A stretch of 64,000 nt of DNA, from contig MBPM02000064.1 in NCBI GenBank assembly GCA_001695595.3, forward strand, positions 124,001-188,000, read 5' to 3'. This stretch comes from Plasmopara viticola. Its lineage: Eukaryota > Oomycota > Peronosporomycetes > Peronosporales > Peronosporaceae. Shown here one piece after another: positions 32,060 to 44,541 of this stretch (within the stretch, counting starts at the first letter, position 1; each line of letters starts with the position of its first letter). A program made the translations under genes and the position numbers. The notes beneath the pieces are model-generated. The model saw nothing but the letters and a program-made list of their open reading frames with translations. It made no database searches and was not told where the DNA came from.

Positions 32060-35000
32060 TTAAAATGCCATACTGAATGACGTCGGAGGAAGTACATTTG
32101 CCACTTGGCACCGCTCCGCCTTCGAATAGCGTTTTTTGATTACCGCTAAATTGTTCGAAGGTGAATTAGAGTAGAGCGTTTGAAGCTCGCCCATACACTC
32201 TTTCAAATTCAACCACTCGTACTGGCAAGCATCTACCAGTTCCTTAGTCTAGTGACAATACAAGAAATGTCAAGAGATCTTAAACTAAAGTTTGAAAGAC
32301 AATGCTTCACTTACCATTGGAAACCCGTCAATTGTGTACATCGCCATTGAAAGGCAGCACGCCGCCACAACTGATGGCAGAAACTTCAAAAACTGGTACT
32401 CTTGCAGCGCCAGCTCCAGCAAATAATGCGCCAGCATGGACGTTTTCTTTTGAATAGGAGGAATCATGCGCTCGTAGATGTTCAAAAAATCCAGCGCTAC
32501 GTACAGTAAGACACATAGAGCGGTAAGATTTACAAAGACTGTGGCGTACGCAAGGCGATTGTTGAGCGTACCAGTGGGTACCGAAAGGGTAAAATTAAGA
32601 GTATTCAACAGCTTTTCTTCCATCTCCAGCACTTCCACAGATGTGTAAACGTTGTCGGCGCACATTGCTAGGTCCTCCACTCCAATATAGGATACGTCTT
32701 CACACTTTGAAGCAACGTGCAAACAAGTCGCACCAAGTAATTGAAATTGAGTCTTTTTCACCATAACAATGTCCAGATAACGATCTGTGTAGTTTACTGC
32801 TAAGAATGCGGTCCTCAGGCACATCTCAAACACGTCCACCACTAAAATGTACACACAAGCAAACACGCCATTCGATTAATCAAAAGCTCAATGTAAGTAA
32901 GCACAAACACGCGCACCTTCAATCAGCCAGTCAACAAGCATTGATCGATGTGCAGGTCGAAGCGTTTTTTGTCGGCTACAGGAAACCATCAACATGATAA
33001 GTGATTGAAAGCACCAACCGTTCAAATGTTGCCTACACACCTCAAATACTTAATCTCCTTCCACGATTCAAGCTCAGTCTGACGCAGGAACGCATGGAAA
33101 AGTGCCACATGTTCCGGCGTAGAACCGATCCGTGCACGACTTATCGTGTAGCACATTTGATCCATCGGAATCTTTGGAGTTAGCGGTAAGAGTGTAGGCG
33201 CTTCGTTGGAGAAATATGGATGACGAAGCGCGTCTTCTGCTGTAATTCGCTGGTCCGGGTTGTATATAAGCAACTTCGTCAGCAGATCAATGCCAAGATC
33301 GGAGATTCCCGGAAACAGGCGATTTAGAGGTCGACGCTTCCAATGCGGGAACTCAAAATGGTAATTCGGCAACGACGAGAAACCAGGCCAAGTTTCAGAC
33401 GTGGGCGTTGATAGCTTGCTAAAAATTTGAAAAAGCTGGTCGATTTCCGAAATACCTGTAAATAGCGGCTTGCCCTGAGCCATCTCCGCAAAGATGCAGC
33501 CGACAGACCAAATATCAACCGCTGACGAATACCCACGCACTCCCATCAAGATTTCTGGTGGACGGTACCACAACGTCACCACTTCCATTGTGTAAGTCCG
33601 ACGAGGGATTCCTGTCGCACGGACGAGCGCGAAATCGGAAATCTGCAGCGTTGCATCACCTAATGGGGCAGACAATGCGGTCAATAAAATGCGTTCATGG
33701 TCAAGTCGAGGCTTCTGCCTACTTACTAAGCTTCTCCGTGTCAGTCGTTTTTATCAACAAATGCTTTGGTTTGAGATTGCGGTGGAGAACTCCACGGCGA
33801 TGACAGTATGCGATGGCATCCAGGAGTTGATGTAGAAGCTTGCGAATCTAAAGCAATGTTACAACAATTAAAAGCAATTTACAAAAAAAAACAACCGGAT
33901 GCTTGAACTTACCACAAATTCAGGTAAAACTCGACCGCCGTTCGGATCTCCCGTTGGATTAATAATTTCATGGAGCGTCTTGTCCACGTAAGGAAAAAAG
34001 ACATGTAGTTCGTCTTTTGCGAGGCTTATCAACTCAAGCGATGCAATATGGTCATGCTTTATTCCTTTTAGGACTGCTAACTCGCGGAGCATGTAATACG
34101 GCACTCCTTCACCCTGTCGCACACATAAAACCATTAGCATTGGCATTATGCACAAAAAATTTAAAAATCCTCATACCTTAGGAAAGACTCGGGCCTTTTT
34201 CATCGCCAAAATCTTACCAGTCGAACGCTGGCAGCACTTGATGCAAGTTCCTTCAGTTCCTTTATTTTTGATGCCCAAATTTTTAAAATTAATCCAATTA
34301 ACCGATCCCTCTGAAGTCACACTGGGTAGCGTTCGGTACAACGATCGTCGACTCGTCAATTCCTTCCATTTTTTCGATACTTGGGCCATATTCTGCAAGT
34401 TCTTAGTCGTCACCAAGAACGAGAACACGTGTAAAATAATATCGATCGGTTGTAAATCAAAGTGTTCGGTTGGAGTTAGCACAACTTCAACTTCTTCCAT
34501 CCCAACTTCCAGTGAAGTGTTTCCTTCCCATTCTTCATCCTCATTTGCTGCAGGAGAAGCAATCAGAATTTCTCGCCGCACCACTTTACTAGCACGATGT
34601 TCCACCGCACGTTCCGACGGATCAATCGAAAATCCCTCTTCCCCTGCTTCTTGATTGTGAATATGTTCCCTGGCATATGCCACAAAGTTTGTTGCCATAC
34701 CGCCACCACACTCGTCTCGTTTCCTCTTTCCAGCTGTCATATACACGACATCAGGACGCATGCTCTCTGCATTAAAATAAGTGTAAATTCGTACCAAAAG
34801 GAGCCACATCGACAAAGTAGTTAGTCTCAAATTCAGCACTCTCCGTTTGGACCAATCGTCTCGCGCGAGACTTGTGCTCCTGCTCCACATTCCCTCGTGT
34901 ATCGTGTTCAAAGCAAATGTCTGTGCCTATCTTCGCCCCACTCTGCCTGTCCTCATTCTCCCGTCCCACTCTAATCGCCATCTTCTCTTCAACGACGCTT

Positions 35001-35326
35001 TCCATAGATGTCGCAGTACTACCCTGAGAGAGATCCAAAGGCTCTGGCTCGGGAAAGCCAGTAATCGCGGCTGATTGTGAGCGCGGCGTACCTCCAAGAG
35101 CTGCCAAGATTGGATTTTCAGCTCCTGGAGTGCACAAATGAAGCGGGAGACCGCTCCGTTTCCGCTCAGATACAGCGACTCCAAGCGGTATGGGAGCTCC
35201 TTGCCCTGAAGCCTCAGTGGTCGCTCTGCGCTTTTTAAATGGCGTTGCGTCAGAAGATGAGGTCGTGCGACTGGCTGAAGATTTTGTGTCCATCCAGATG
35301 AATCCGGCTAAAAAAGTGGCCGACAA
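32060..35326 (-). CDS. F-box / CDK-like kinase / cyclin fusion protein (9 exons, 907 aa)
   Basis: Exons on the minus strand: 35326-34795, 34733-34177, 34113-33913, 33847-33727, 33659-33041, 32975-32917, 32841-32572, 32496-32315, 32242-32060; every intron is GT-AG and all phases close (2724 nt). Residues 1-270 are a disordered, Ser/Glu-rich and basic tail. Residues about 271-311 are an F-box (LQPIDIILHVFSFLVTTKNL), which should bind Skp1. Residues about 316-670 are a CDK-like kinase with Lys356 (ILAMKK), a PSTAIRE counterpart GVPYYMLREL, HRNLKPKHLL in place of HRDLKPQNLL, SDFALVR in place of DFG, and an activation loop RTYTMEVVTLWYR. Residues about 685-907 are a complete A/B-type cyclin: RSMLVDWLIEV, TDRYLDIVMVKKTQFQLLG, ATCLHVASKCED, and a second fold ending in CMGELQTLYSNSPSNLAVIKKRYS. 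The start may instead be the Met at 35293. The fusion is read from one continuous set of exons; loss of catalytic Asp suggests a pseudokinase. Confidence 0.88.
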
Positions 35327-38300
35327 TTGGCAAACGTAAGATATGCGACGACAAGTTCTAAGTGTGAAGCTGTACCTGACTAGTACGCGACGAAGCTGAT
35401 GCTACTACACGAGCGCAACGACGAGCAGGCGCCAAGCAGATAGACGTACACAAGCCGTAGACAAAGAGATCTCAGTGTCTGGTTTCCTTTTGGCTTTTGT
35501 ATAGGGCAGTCGCGCGCGCACTCCTCCTCCGTTTTCTTTTTTAATTCTTCTTCTTCGAGAGTACCGGATACCATCACTCTCGCGGTTTCATTGTCCTGTG
35601 ATTGGACACATTTCAGTTAGATTGGATGCTGATTGGCTGGAAGCGAAAGTGCTGTCGCATTGTAAGAAAAAAGGCGAAAAATGAAGACGCAGATGTAATT
35701 TACCGGAAGGTCGTGGTTTTAGTAGCACCAATCTTTTAGCAAATAATTAATGCATGTAGGATGACAAGTCATTATTAGTCAGAGCTGACTTAACATACTT
35801 CCATATTCAAACAATAATTCATGATTTGCTATCAATACTTGTGATTCTTAACTTTTGAGGGCTACTTACAGATCTTCCGTGGTATTTTTTTTCATTTTCT
35901 GCCATACAACTGGTCATGAATAGATTTACTGGTCAGCACAAGACGCCTGGCGCTGCCAGATCGCCCTTGTAACGGGCCGTTACATAAAGCCAAGCGTTTG
36001 TGTTAGTAAGCTGGCTTCATATAAATAGAAACCTAGAGGAATTGTGTCTCTTGATGCACGCCAGGTATCCGTATTTTTATTAGGTACTCGAAAGCGACAA
36101 AGTCCCCACCAAGACCACCACCCATAGTGTATTGCATTAATTACTCAAGCATTCTTTTGCCCACTACGATCATTTGAGATCGGGAATATTGACAGTCGTT
36201 TGCTGTAAGATTATGTTTTCCTACACCTAAGTGCTGCGTGGTCCCGTCAGCTTTTTGTGTTTGATCCTAAGCCTGCGCGGTATTCGAGCTGACTTCTCGT
36301 GAAGATACAATGATGAATAGAATAACTTTCACGCATCCGTCAAATGCGCGATTTGCGCTATTCGGAAAAAATTGCGGGCTTCCATGTGCCTAAGAAGGAG
36401 CTCGAGCAGAATTAGTGCTCTTGACTCAGAAAATACATCCTCTGGTAGCTTCGACGGTAAAAGTCCAAGCCAGTGAAGTTAAAAGTTTTCTTTTGGAAGC
36501 GAAGGCAATCAAGGAGATAAGTATAGCCTCCAAAGCGACCATGATGAGTTGCGCAAGGTATTTGCCCAAGAGGCCGGGCTAAACTCTGTCCACTCACAGG
36601 TGCAGCCACTTCACCTGAAAGCTAAGTGTCGTAAAAACCATATAAAGCTTGCTCAAGAATCATTTCCTTGGGCGAGCCTTACTTCCTGCTAGCTCTCATG
36701 CTTCTTCAGCGTATTCGTAACCATCAAAAATATTATAATAAGGTCTATAGATTACGGCATCCACTACTGGAGTACCATTTCCCGAAAAAAAATTAAGCCA
36801 TGGTGGCCGTGTTCGTAAATGGACTAAGCCTCGGCTTGCACTCAGCGCTACATAGCGCTGGCGGTGATAGCCGCAAACAAGTTTTTTGCTCCCGGGTCAG
36901 CACTTCCTTGCCCTTTAGGATCCCAGTCATCTGACTCGTGTCCAGACTTTATGGCAAAGGGTGCTGCCGAGCAAAGCAGCTTTAACCGCTTTGGGTGTGG
37001 CGAGCAAGGGTACATATCTTGTGCATGTATCAAAGAAGCCGACGACGTGTACCTTTGTCTCGCTTAAGCTTTTAACAAGTGCGTCCTCTGCCAGTGCCAT
37101 TCAAAGCCAAGCAACACTATTCATCAGTAAATCAGAGCTCCAAACTGAAGATAGACCAAATCTTTCTGGAAGGAGCACAACATGGATACTTGGTCTGTGA
37201 GAGCTAGAGGCTGAGCCCGCAGCGGTGAGTACGCAAAAGTGTACGAGCTTGTTAGGTTAATTTTCGAGTTTCGATAGCCTAGTACGTCGAGAAAGTTTGC
37301 GCGCTAGCAAACGATTGTAAACATGTAAAATCGATTGACTGACGCTCAAAGAAAGAGCGGCGAAATCAAGAAACTTTTGTTCGACTGGTAATGGGTCTGT
37401 TCTTGATGTCTTTATAGTTAAAATCACCTGACTGTGAAATTTAAAGTTTTAAGAGCTCAAAATTATGACCTGGTCTTTGAAATTATCAGGTACTGGGTAC
37501 GCCGTGGCTGAAATAGGCAAAAAACTCAATCTCAAACAAAGTACAATTAGGCGCTACAATCTCGAGTGGCTGAGATTAAATCTGAAAACCTCACCGGATT
37601 TGATCCTGTTCATCATTTGTAGTCCAAAACAAAAAAAGTCTGTAATCCTTACTAATTGAAAGTCGATTGGCTATTATTGTACCTTATATCGTCTGTTTCT
37701 AAGCCAGCCAGAATTTGGCTAAATATCTGCCTTAAATTACAAATGTAACCCTCATTTAAGGTATATGCCTAGTCATTTTAAAGCAGAGAGTCCGTTGCAT
37801 CCTTCTTTTCATTTTCAAAAGTGTGTTCCGTGTATTGTAAGCGCAGACTACAAGGAGAAGCCCGAGAATTAATGCCGGCGCCATGTGCAAAGTACGAGCA
37901 CCAGACCGGTCTGAACGGCAAAGAGACTCCTACAAATTTCAAAAGGTATCGAATGCCCAAGCAAAGACAGCTGAAGGGTTTAGCGAACAATGATCACAAG
38001 TAAAGCAGCCTCGACAATGTCGGCGATGACGATAACACCACGCGCGATAGCAGCGACATCGTTGCTTAAGACAACGAATTCTGGGTAGATGATAGCGTGC
38101 GATCAGATGCGGTGGGTCGTCGAGACAATCGCCCTGACACTTTGAATAGCAATAATGAGCCATTAGTGTCTTACAATTTATCAGACAAGCGATTTAAGAC
38201 CAATTTAGGCTCTTCTGGAACCTAGACAACATAATTATTGCGTTGTACGAAGCACTAGCAATCCTAGTGCGCTTTCATTCGGTTTAATATTGGAGTTACG

Positions 38301-41300
38301 AAGCCGGAAACGTCTTTGTGGAGTGACTAGCACTTCTCGAGCAGTTGCTCGTCGACTGCTCGAGATATGTTTCGTTCACTCGGCATGTTGCGCTTGAGAG
38401 CCTGCTATAACGCAAAGACTGATGATGTGTGAGCGTCAAGGAGATTGCTACATCATCGGGGTCCGCTCGATGCAAGCCAATTTAGACGCGCAAACCATCG
38501 ACTAGCCGCTCGACTAAGCTGAACACACTTGTGAAGGACGCTATGCTCGATAATTTTTCGAATAAGCACCGCAAGTTGTGGTGTGCCTCGCCGACAACAA
38601 GTTGCTAGGTTACATCGCCGGCGACCCTATTAAATTAGCGTCACACACGCTTACGGCAAGTGCGCTCATAAACTTCTCGAGAGACTTGTTGTGACTATCA
38701 ACAGCATCGAATTATTGCGAACAAAGGTACGATGAGGGCTCCATGTGGATTTACTGAAAAAAAACCTCGTCATTAGACCTAATACCTTCACTTGTACAGG
38801 ATGGTGCGGGGACGAAGCAGTGAGGCCTCATTATTGATAGCACAAAATGTTTTAATCGCTCAGCAATCGAACGTAATCAATGTTGGAATCAATCAGCGAC
38901 AGCGAAAAGGCGCCAAACATCTTGCATGATGCACAGAATCAGGCTGATCGCGCGAGCCAGCTCACTCTAGTGGCCGAGGTGACACAGGCTGGACTGCCCT
39001 AGGTGAGTCTTGAGCTGAATAGGCTTTAGCCAACTAAGCAGCATTTATTTGGTATGCCATGGACGAAGTTTTTTTCGCAGAAATTGGGCACGGTGGCGCA
39101 TAGATCGCTCGCGTGGCAGACTTGCCGAGAGAAACGCTCGCTGAAGGCGATTCTGGTCTATAATATCCGCACTCAATGCAGGATGGTAAATTAGAGTCGT
39201 CTGACGTAAAACTTCTTGTGCAGCCAAGAGACATGTACATTGGAGCGACAGCTTCAGATCTTTTGAAAGTTTTCTGCCACATGCTGGTAGCTTCATTGAA
39301 TGACTACCAGATTTTGGGCATTTACTCGCAGTGTAAAGCTTTTGTTTGATCCGTTGAACGAAGCCTTCACCTCCTGGTGCACATCAGGCTCCCATGCCAA
39401 AAACATTTTCGATTAGGTGAACCTTAGAGCGTGTTCGTGCTTTAATTGTCATTTCATATAGGAATGATTCTACAGGGTGAAAGTGTCAGTAATGACGCGG
39501 ACTTAACGATTCTCCCTCTTCAGATTGTAGCCACCGCAAATTTAATCAGCACGGGGGTGCCGACCATATTCGACATTCCAACGGTATAGTGGCGACTTTA
39601 GCCAAAAATAAGACACACTCTTAAACGAAAATAGCTACGTATTACGTCTTTTACCACTTTGCTGAAGCGCTTTTTTGTCCGTTCATTCTAAAATGTGCAG
39701 CCGTTGACTATCAATTTGGAATGTCGACGTCAACAGGAACTTCGATCGAAGATTATCTACGCTTCGCATCACAAGATCATTTAATGAGGAAGAACAGTAT
39801 TCCCAGAAATATAGACTTGCGACTTGAATGACGCAGCTTCGTAGGAGTTTCGTTTTTGTCACAAGCATCTTTATGTCCTATCAACATAAAGATCGAGTAA
39901 CTTTACGTGGTATTCTGTTTTTATCGAAAATTAGTTGCTCACGTCACTGAATGCAGCCTACTGCCCTCGGTATTCGTGTATTACTCTTGCTATCTGACTA
40001 AATCTGGCTCGCATAATGCGCGTCACTGGGTTTGTTTTTAATGCGAGCAGTAAATTTTGCAAGATATGACAGACATCTTGACACAAGTGGAACGTATTTA
40101 ACGCTGTTGTTTAGGATGCATGGCACGAAAAGCCCACAAAAGCCTTGGAGCTGATAGGATTCATTTGGAACATTATCAGTGCGTACTTCACAACAAGACA
40201 TTACTTTTGATAAACGAGATTATTCCATTTGGAGGCGCTAAGCTTTGTAAACCTAAGCGATGTGGACTACTCCTCATCGGGTTGCAATAACGCACAACCG
40301 ATGGCATAGTCAGCAGCATAACAAACGATGCCAAACGAATTTGTCTTGTTTACTGTAGCCATACTTGAGCCTACTCGAGGTTTTTTTAAAGCTATTGAAA
40401 GAATTCTGAGGTTGGCTTTCCCAAAAAATTAATAGATCGGATGAAGGCTTCTTGAGACCCGCATGACCTGCACTTTACTTAATCAAATAGTTCGCATTTT
40501 TATAGATCTTATTGAGGGCGTATTATAGGCTACTCTTACTTTTATGAGGGCCATTTTAACCTTATGACTGCTTAAAGAGCAGCTGAGGACTTCACTTCAA
40601 AGTTGTCGGTGTTAACGTTAACTTGTTGGTCCTCACTACTTCAAAACCTTGCTTTAATGCCAACTGGTCTTCTGTAGCGTCTAACTATAGACGATACATC
40701 GTCCGGGTATTGTCATAGCAATCGTCAGATAAAACGATTAAACGTCGCCAGATTGCTTAGTAGCCCTCATGGCATCACCAACTACTTTTGTAGAATTGGG
40801 CATATGAGAGGGAAGTGAACGAACCCATTTTCGGAATCGATATTGTCAAAGTCTGTGCACTGGACATCGTAGACTTGTAGATGTTGTTAATCAGCACTTT
40901 CGGTTTGGGATGGAGTGCTTGAGCGAGTACCATTGTGCCTTTCAGCATATTACAACTATACACTAGCTGCCAATTTTCGTTCCCTTTTTTTTTAGCATGG
41001 AAACGTTATAAAGAGTGCGAAAATTCTGATCCCTTGATAATGCCAGTCTTGCATTTGCGATGAACGAGGCAAAAATGAGCTCGCATTGCACTCGTGGCAA
41101 TGACCGATGCACTACTTTGTGCTCGAAACGAAATCAATCTTGTGCTTTGACTTTTTACCAGCAATAGTTTTCTAAAACTGCATCGAAAAATTACTTTAGA
41201 AGATGATATCGGATTCCTGAGCCAAGACGCAACCCACGCTGCATATCCGCTCGACCAAATCGTATTCATCTTTAACATAGGATCATGAAAAGGTTTCTAT

Positions 41301-42583
41301 CGCTTAAATTACCTCTGAGTAATAACTGGCTCATAAACTAGCCATGAGCTTAATTTTTTTTAATTATTTGCAGTCCAGTAACACTAACATTTTCCTATTG
41401 AAGACACAACGCTTCCTACACACACTTCCTGTCTCTGTCAACGACGAAAACACTTTCAAAATCAATATTATGTCGCATCTCAAGAATCTTTTAGCAAATT
41501 ACATAACCTGCTCTATGTGGTACCTCTTTGCCAATTCATGGTCCAATGTGACTTGCTGTGGTATGATACCCCTCTTGGTGGTACTTCACTTCCCACTTAC
41601 GTTCCTCTGCTACCGACTGTGTCTTTCGAACATATGTAATCTACTTGCAAATCGCTGATACATGAACCATTGCTTTAGGTTTGTGAACATGTTAACCTTT
41701 GTGTCTAGTAAACCAATGCTACCCGCTTACGGAACTTTGTTGCCTGCACTCAATAGCTCTATGCTAATCACATGTGAAGTTAATCTTTATCGCTGTCCAC
41801 AGCGCCTTCGGCAGCCGGTGGTGTTAGCAGAACTTGGCTACTATCTCTGGAAGATTCTAGAGATATCTTTACCTCCTATCCTCCCGTATTTATTTTAGGT
41901 GAATGCTTGCGCAGACTTCCTTAAAAAGAGGCCTTTTGCTCGGATAGGGCTAAAACCTGACTCATTAAAGCTCTGTTGCGCGGGTGGTTAATACATCTGG
42001 CATTTAGTCGAGGGCTCGTTCTCTTCGAGCCACATTGTGCCCAGGATCAAGTCAGATGTCCATGTCAAGGACAAGCAATGGCAACGTGCGGTCAAAAGTA
42101 TAAAAAACCACTGAGATTTAGCCTTTCCCACCAGTAGAAAAGGACTAGGTGAGAATTTCTTGTCTTGCTAAAAAACTGAATCGGATCTCAATGATAACGA
42201 TATATTTACACAAAAAAACATAATTTTTTTCAGATATGCCAAAGAAAAAAGCGTTCTGCAAAAGTAATTAGAAACTATGCTAAGTCGAGACAAAAATAGA
42301 CTATCCCAGAGAGTCTGCACGCTCGATTAAGGGCTTGAGTCTACCAACGCAAAGCGAATTGTCGATTCTAAGGTTGTATGCAATTCTCACGGAACGATCC
42401 CCTTTGAACTCAATACATGGCAAGGTATATTGCAAATATCTGTAGTTGTGTTGATTATAAAATAAAATTTTGTCACATAAATACTTACCGGAAAAGTGCG
42501 CTAAAGTCTTCGGGTATTGGTTTGAGTAGCCGCTTAATTCGAGCACAATATCAGATCTAAAATTCGGTGCAAAAAGAGGCTAA
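35327..42583. other. 7.3-kb gene desert
   Basis: No gene is supported. Possible LTR-like sequence lies at 35750-36070: a TGTAGGATGACAAG block near 35757 is shared with 18434, and a TATAAATAG box lies near 36022. Around 39050-39300 a plus-strand stretch reads like decayed coding sequence with stops (AMDEVFFAEIGHGGA, then VQPRDMYIGATASDLL) but could not be assigned. The rest is AT-rich, with short open frames only, consistent with old transposon remains. Confidence 0.45.
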
Positions 42584-44451
42584 ATGTCGTATGAATCGAC
42601 TTCGGGAGAGCTGCGATCAAGCGTGAGCACCGCTGATCTCCCTCGTTGCAGCAAGTGCGGCGGCTACGGTGTGGGACTCATAACCAATCCTCAAAAGCTT
42701 TGCACACATTGTGCGCGCGTAACGAAAGCTTTCTTTGACCCGGACAGTAACAAGTTTTGCAAACACGAAGGCTTCGTTGATATTACACCCACAGCCAACG
42801 GTTGTGTATTGAAAAAGGTGGCGATATGAGTTTCCAAACAAGTTGTCAATAGTTATGATCACAATGCATGGCTATTGTAGATTATTAAAGAAGGAGAGTG
42901 GAGTGGAAAGCATAGGCTCGAGGAAGGATGTCCGACGTTCGTGCACTATGTAGGAAGACTCATGGATGGATCGATCTTTGACACGACGTAAAGTGATTAT
43001 ATCATGCTTTTGTAAAGTTTTTTGGCTGCAACTCATTTGCGACTTGTATAAATTGCTTCAGTCGTGATGTTATTGATGGGAAACACGTGGGGGGCACGGA
43101 CGACCCATTTGAGTTTCAATTGGGTCGAGGTGTGTACAATTTCTTGGCCATATTATTGTCGCGCCGAAGGCCAATTTGGACGATTGTGCTTGTAGAAAAA
43201 GTCATTAAGGGTTGGGATATCGGTGTCGCGACGATGCATGTGGGTGAGATTGCACGATTTATCATTGCTCCAGAGTACGGGTACGGTCATGCGGGGTTCG
43301 CGCCAAAGGTGGAGCCAGACGAGACGCTCGACTTTGAGATTGAATTGCTAAGTTTTAAGGTATTGTCGAAAAACATGTTGAAAATTTTATCGAATGCCAA
43401 CATATTGAGATGCTGTTATTGGACAGGACCCGCTGCCGCGGTTTCCAACACAAGCCGAACTTGCAGAATCTCGCAAGAAACAGAATGAAGAAGACAGGAA
43501 ATTATTAGAAGAAAATCCACCGCCAACTGTTGGTATGAATGGTGCAGTTTTATCAACAAGTGAACGAAATGCTTAGTCGCTTTACATTGATTGGGTAGAT
43601 GAGCGCATTGCGAGTGCTGTAGAGCAGAAAGAGAAGGGCAACGCGTTGATTGCGAGCAAGGAGTACGACCAAGCGCAAAAGTGTTACGATTCGGTAAGGA
43701 ATGGTCACGAATAGAATCTTTCCTTTATTGTAAGCTAAGGATCTTTGCCTGTCGTAGGGTTTTGTACACATTTTCTACGCCAAAGAAGAATGGGAAAATT
43801 GTGTTTCGCAAGAAGACAAGGACAAGGTGAATCGAGTCAAGTTGGTGCTGTACCTTAATCGAGCGCTCTGCAAGATCAAGTTGAAAAAGATTGAGGATGC
43901 TCTTTGGGATTGTGATCAGGTAGCTACTCGTTTTTACCTCAAAGTGGTGCAGTGTCAGCTTTTTGATTGCTCGCGCAAATTGTAGGCCATTCTTCTCGAT
44001 GCAAAGAACAGTAAAGGCCACTTTCGTCGAGGCCTCGTGTATACTGAGAAACTCAAGGCAGAGTTGACAAAGGAAGAAAAGGGCGAGTTTTGGATTGTGG
44101 ACAAAGGGTTCGAGTACGCAAATGAGGCCGAAAAGAGTCTTGAAAAGGCAAAGAATCTCAGTGGAGATGCCACTGACCGCAAGATGTTGCATGCGCTCGC
44201 GGACCTGAAACGGAGCCATGTATAAGTGCCTTGCTTGGATTCTGCGATAGTATACACTTGTTTGACTTGCCGAATGTTTTGCAATGCAGGCACTGCTGAG
44301 CAAGTACGCTTCTAAATACAGAGAAGATGAAAAGAAACTGTACAAGGAAAAGATCTTTGACCGTCTCAAAGCGAAGAACAAGAAGCTTGAAAAACAGGAA
44401 AAATTGAAAGCCGAAGCCGAGGAATTTAGCGATATGCCTGCCCTTGAGTAG
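42584..44451 (+). CDS. FKBP-type peptidyl-prolyl isomerase with TPR domain and N-terminal CxxC motifs (9 exons, 443 aa)
   Basis: Exons: 42584-42817, 42881-42987, 43062-43129, 43196-43359, 43427-43532, 43599-43693, 43758-43919, 43986-44219, 44290-44451; all phases close. Residues about 75-190 are an FKBP domain (PTFVHYVGRLMDGSIFDTT, QLGRGEKVIKGWDIGV, ARFIIAPEYGYGHAGF, ETLDFEIELL), the cis-trans prolyl isomerase fold that binds FK506-type drugs. Residues about 230-400 carry TPR repeats (EKGNALIASKEYDQAQKCY, LYLNRALCKIKLKKIEDAL, KGHFRRGLVY), which in FKBP51/52-type immunophilins dock the Hsp90 C-terminus. The C-terminus is a Lys/Glu-rich helix. Unusual for the family is the N-terminus, with C22-x2-C25 and C40-x2-C43, a likely zinc ribbon. 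The gene is intact and convergent with the Tudor-SN gene, 90 bp away. Confidence 0.9.
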
Positions 44452-44541
44452 CAGATTATCATAACAAGTTGAAAAGGGATCGTCTACTGTGGATGTCTTC
44501 ACATGTTTTGCGTGGCATGGTCCATAAGCTAGTCTTTGTGA

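Noticed and set aside
34767..34794. A 28-nt GT-AG intron in the F-box/CDK/cyclin gene
   Set aside because: Too short for a spliceosomal intron. An acceptor at 34734 with the same donor gives a normal 61-nt intron and keeps the frame.
41344..41898. Two adjacent plus-strand frames (104 and 78 codons) with hydrophobic, Cys-rich sequence
   Set aside because: No domain, no splice link and composition typical of AT-rich chance frames.
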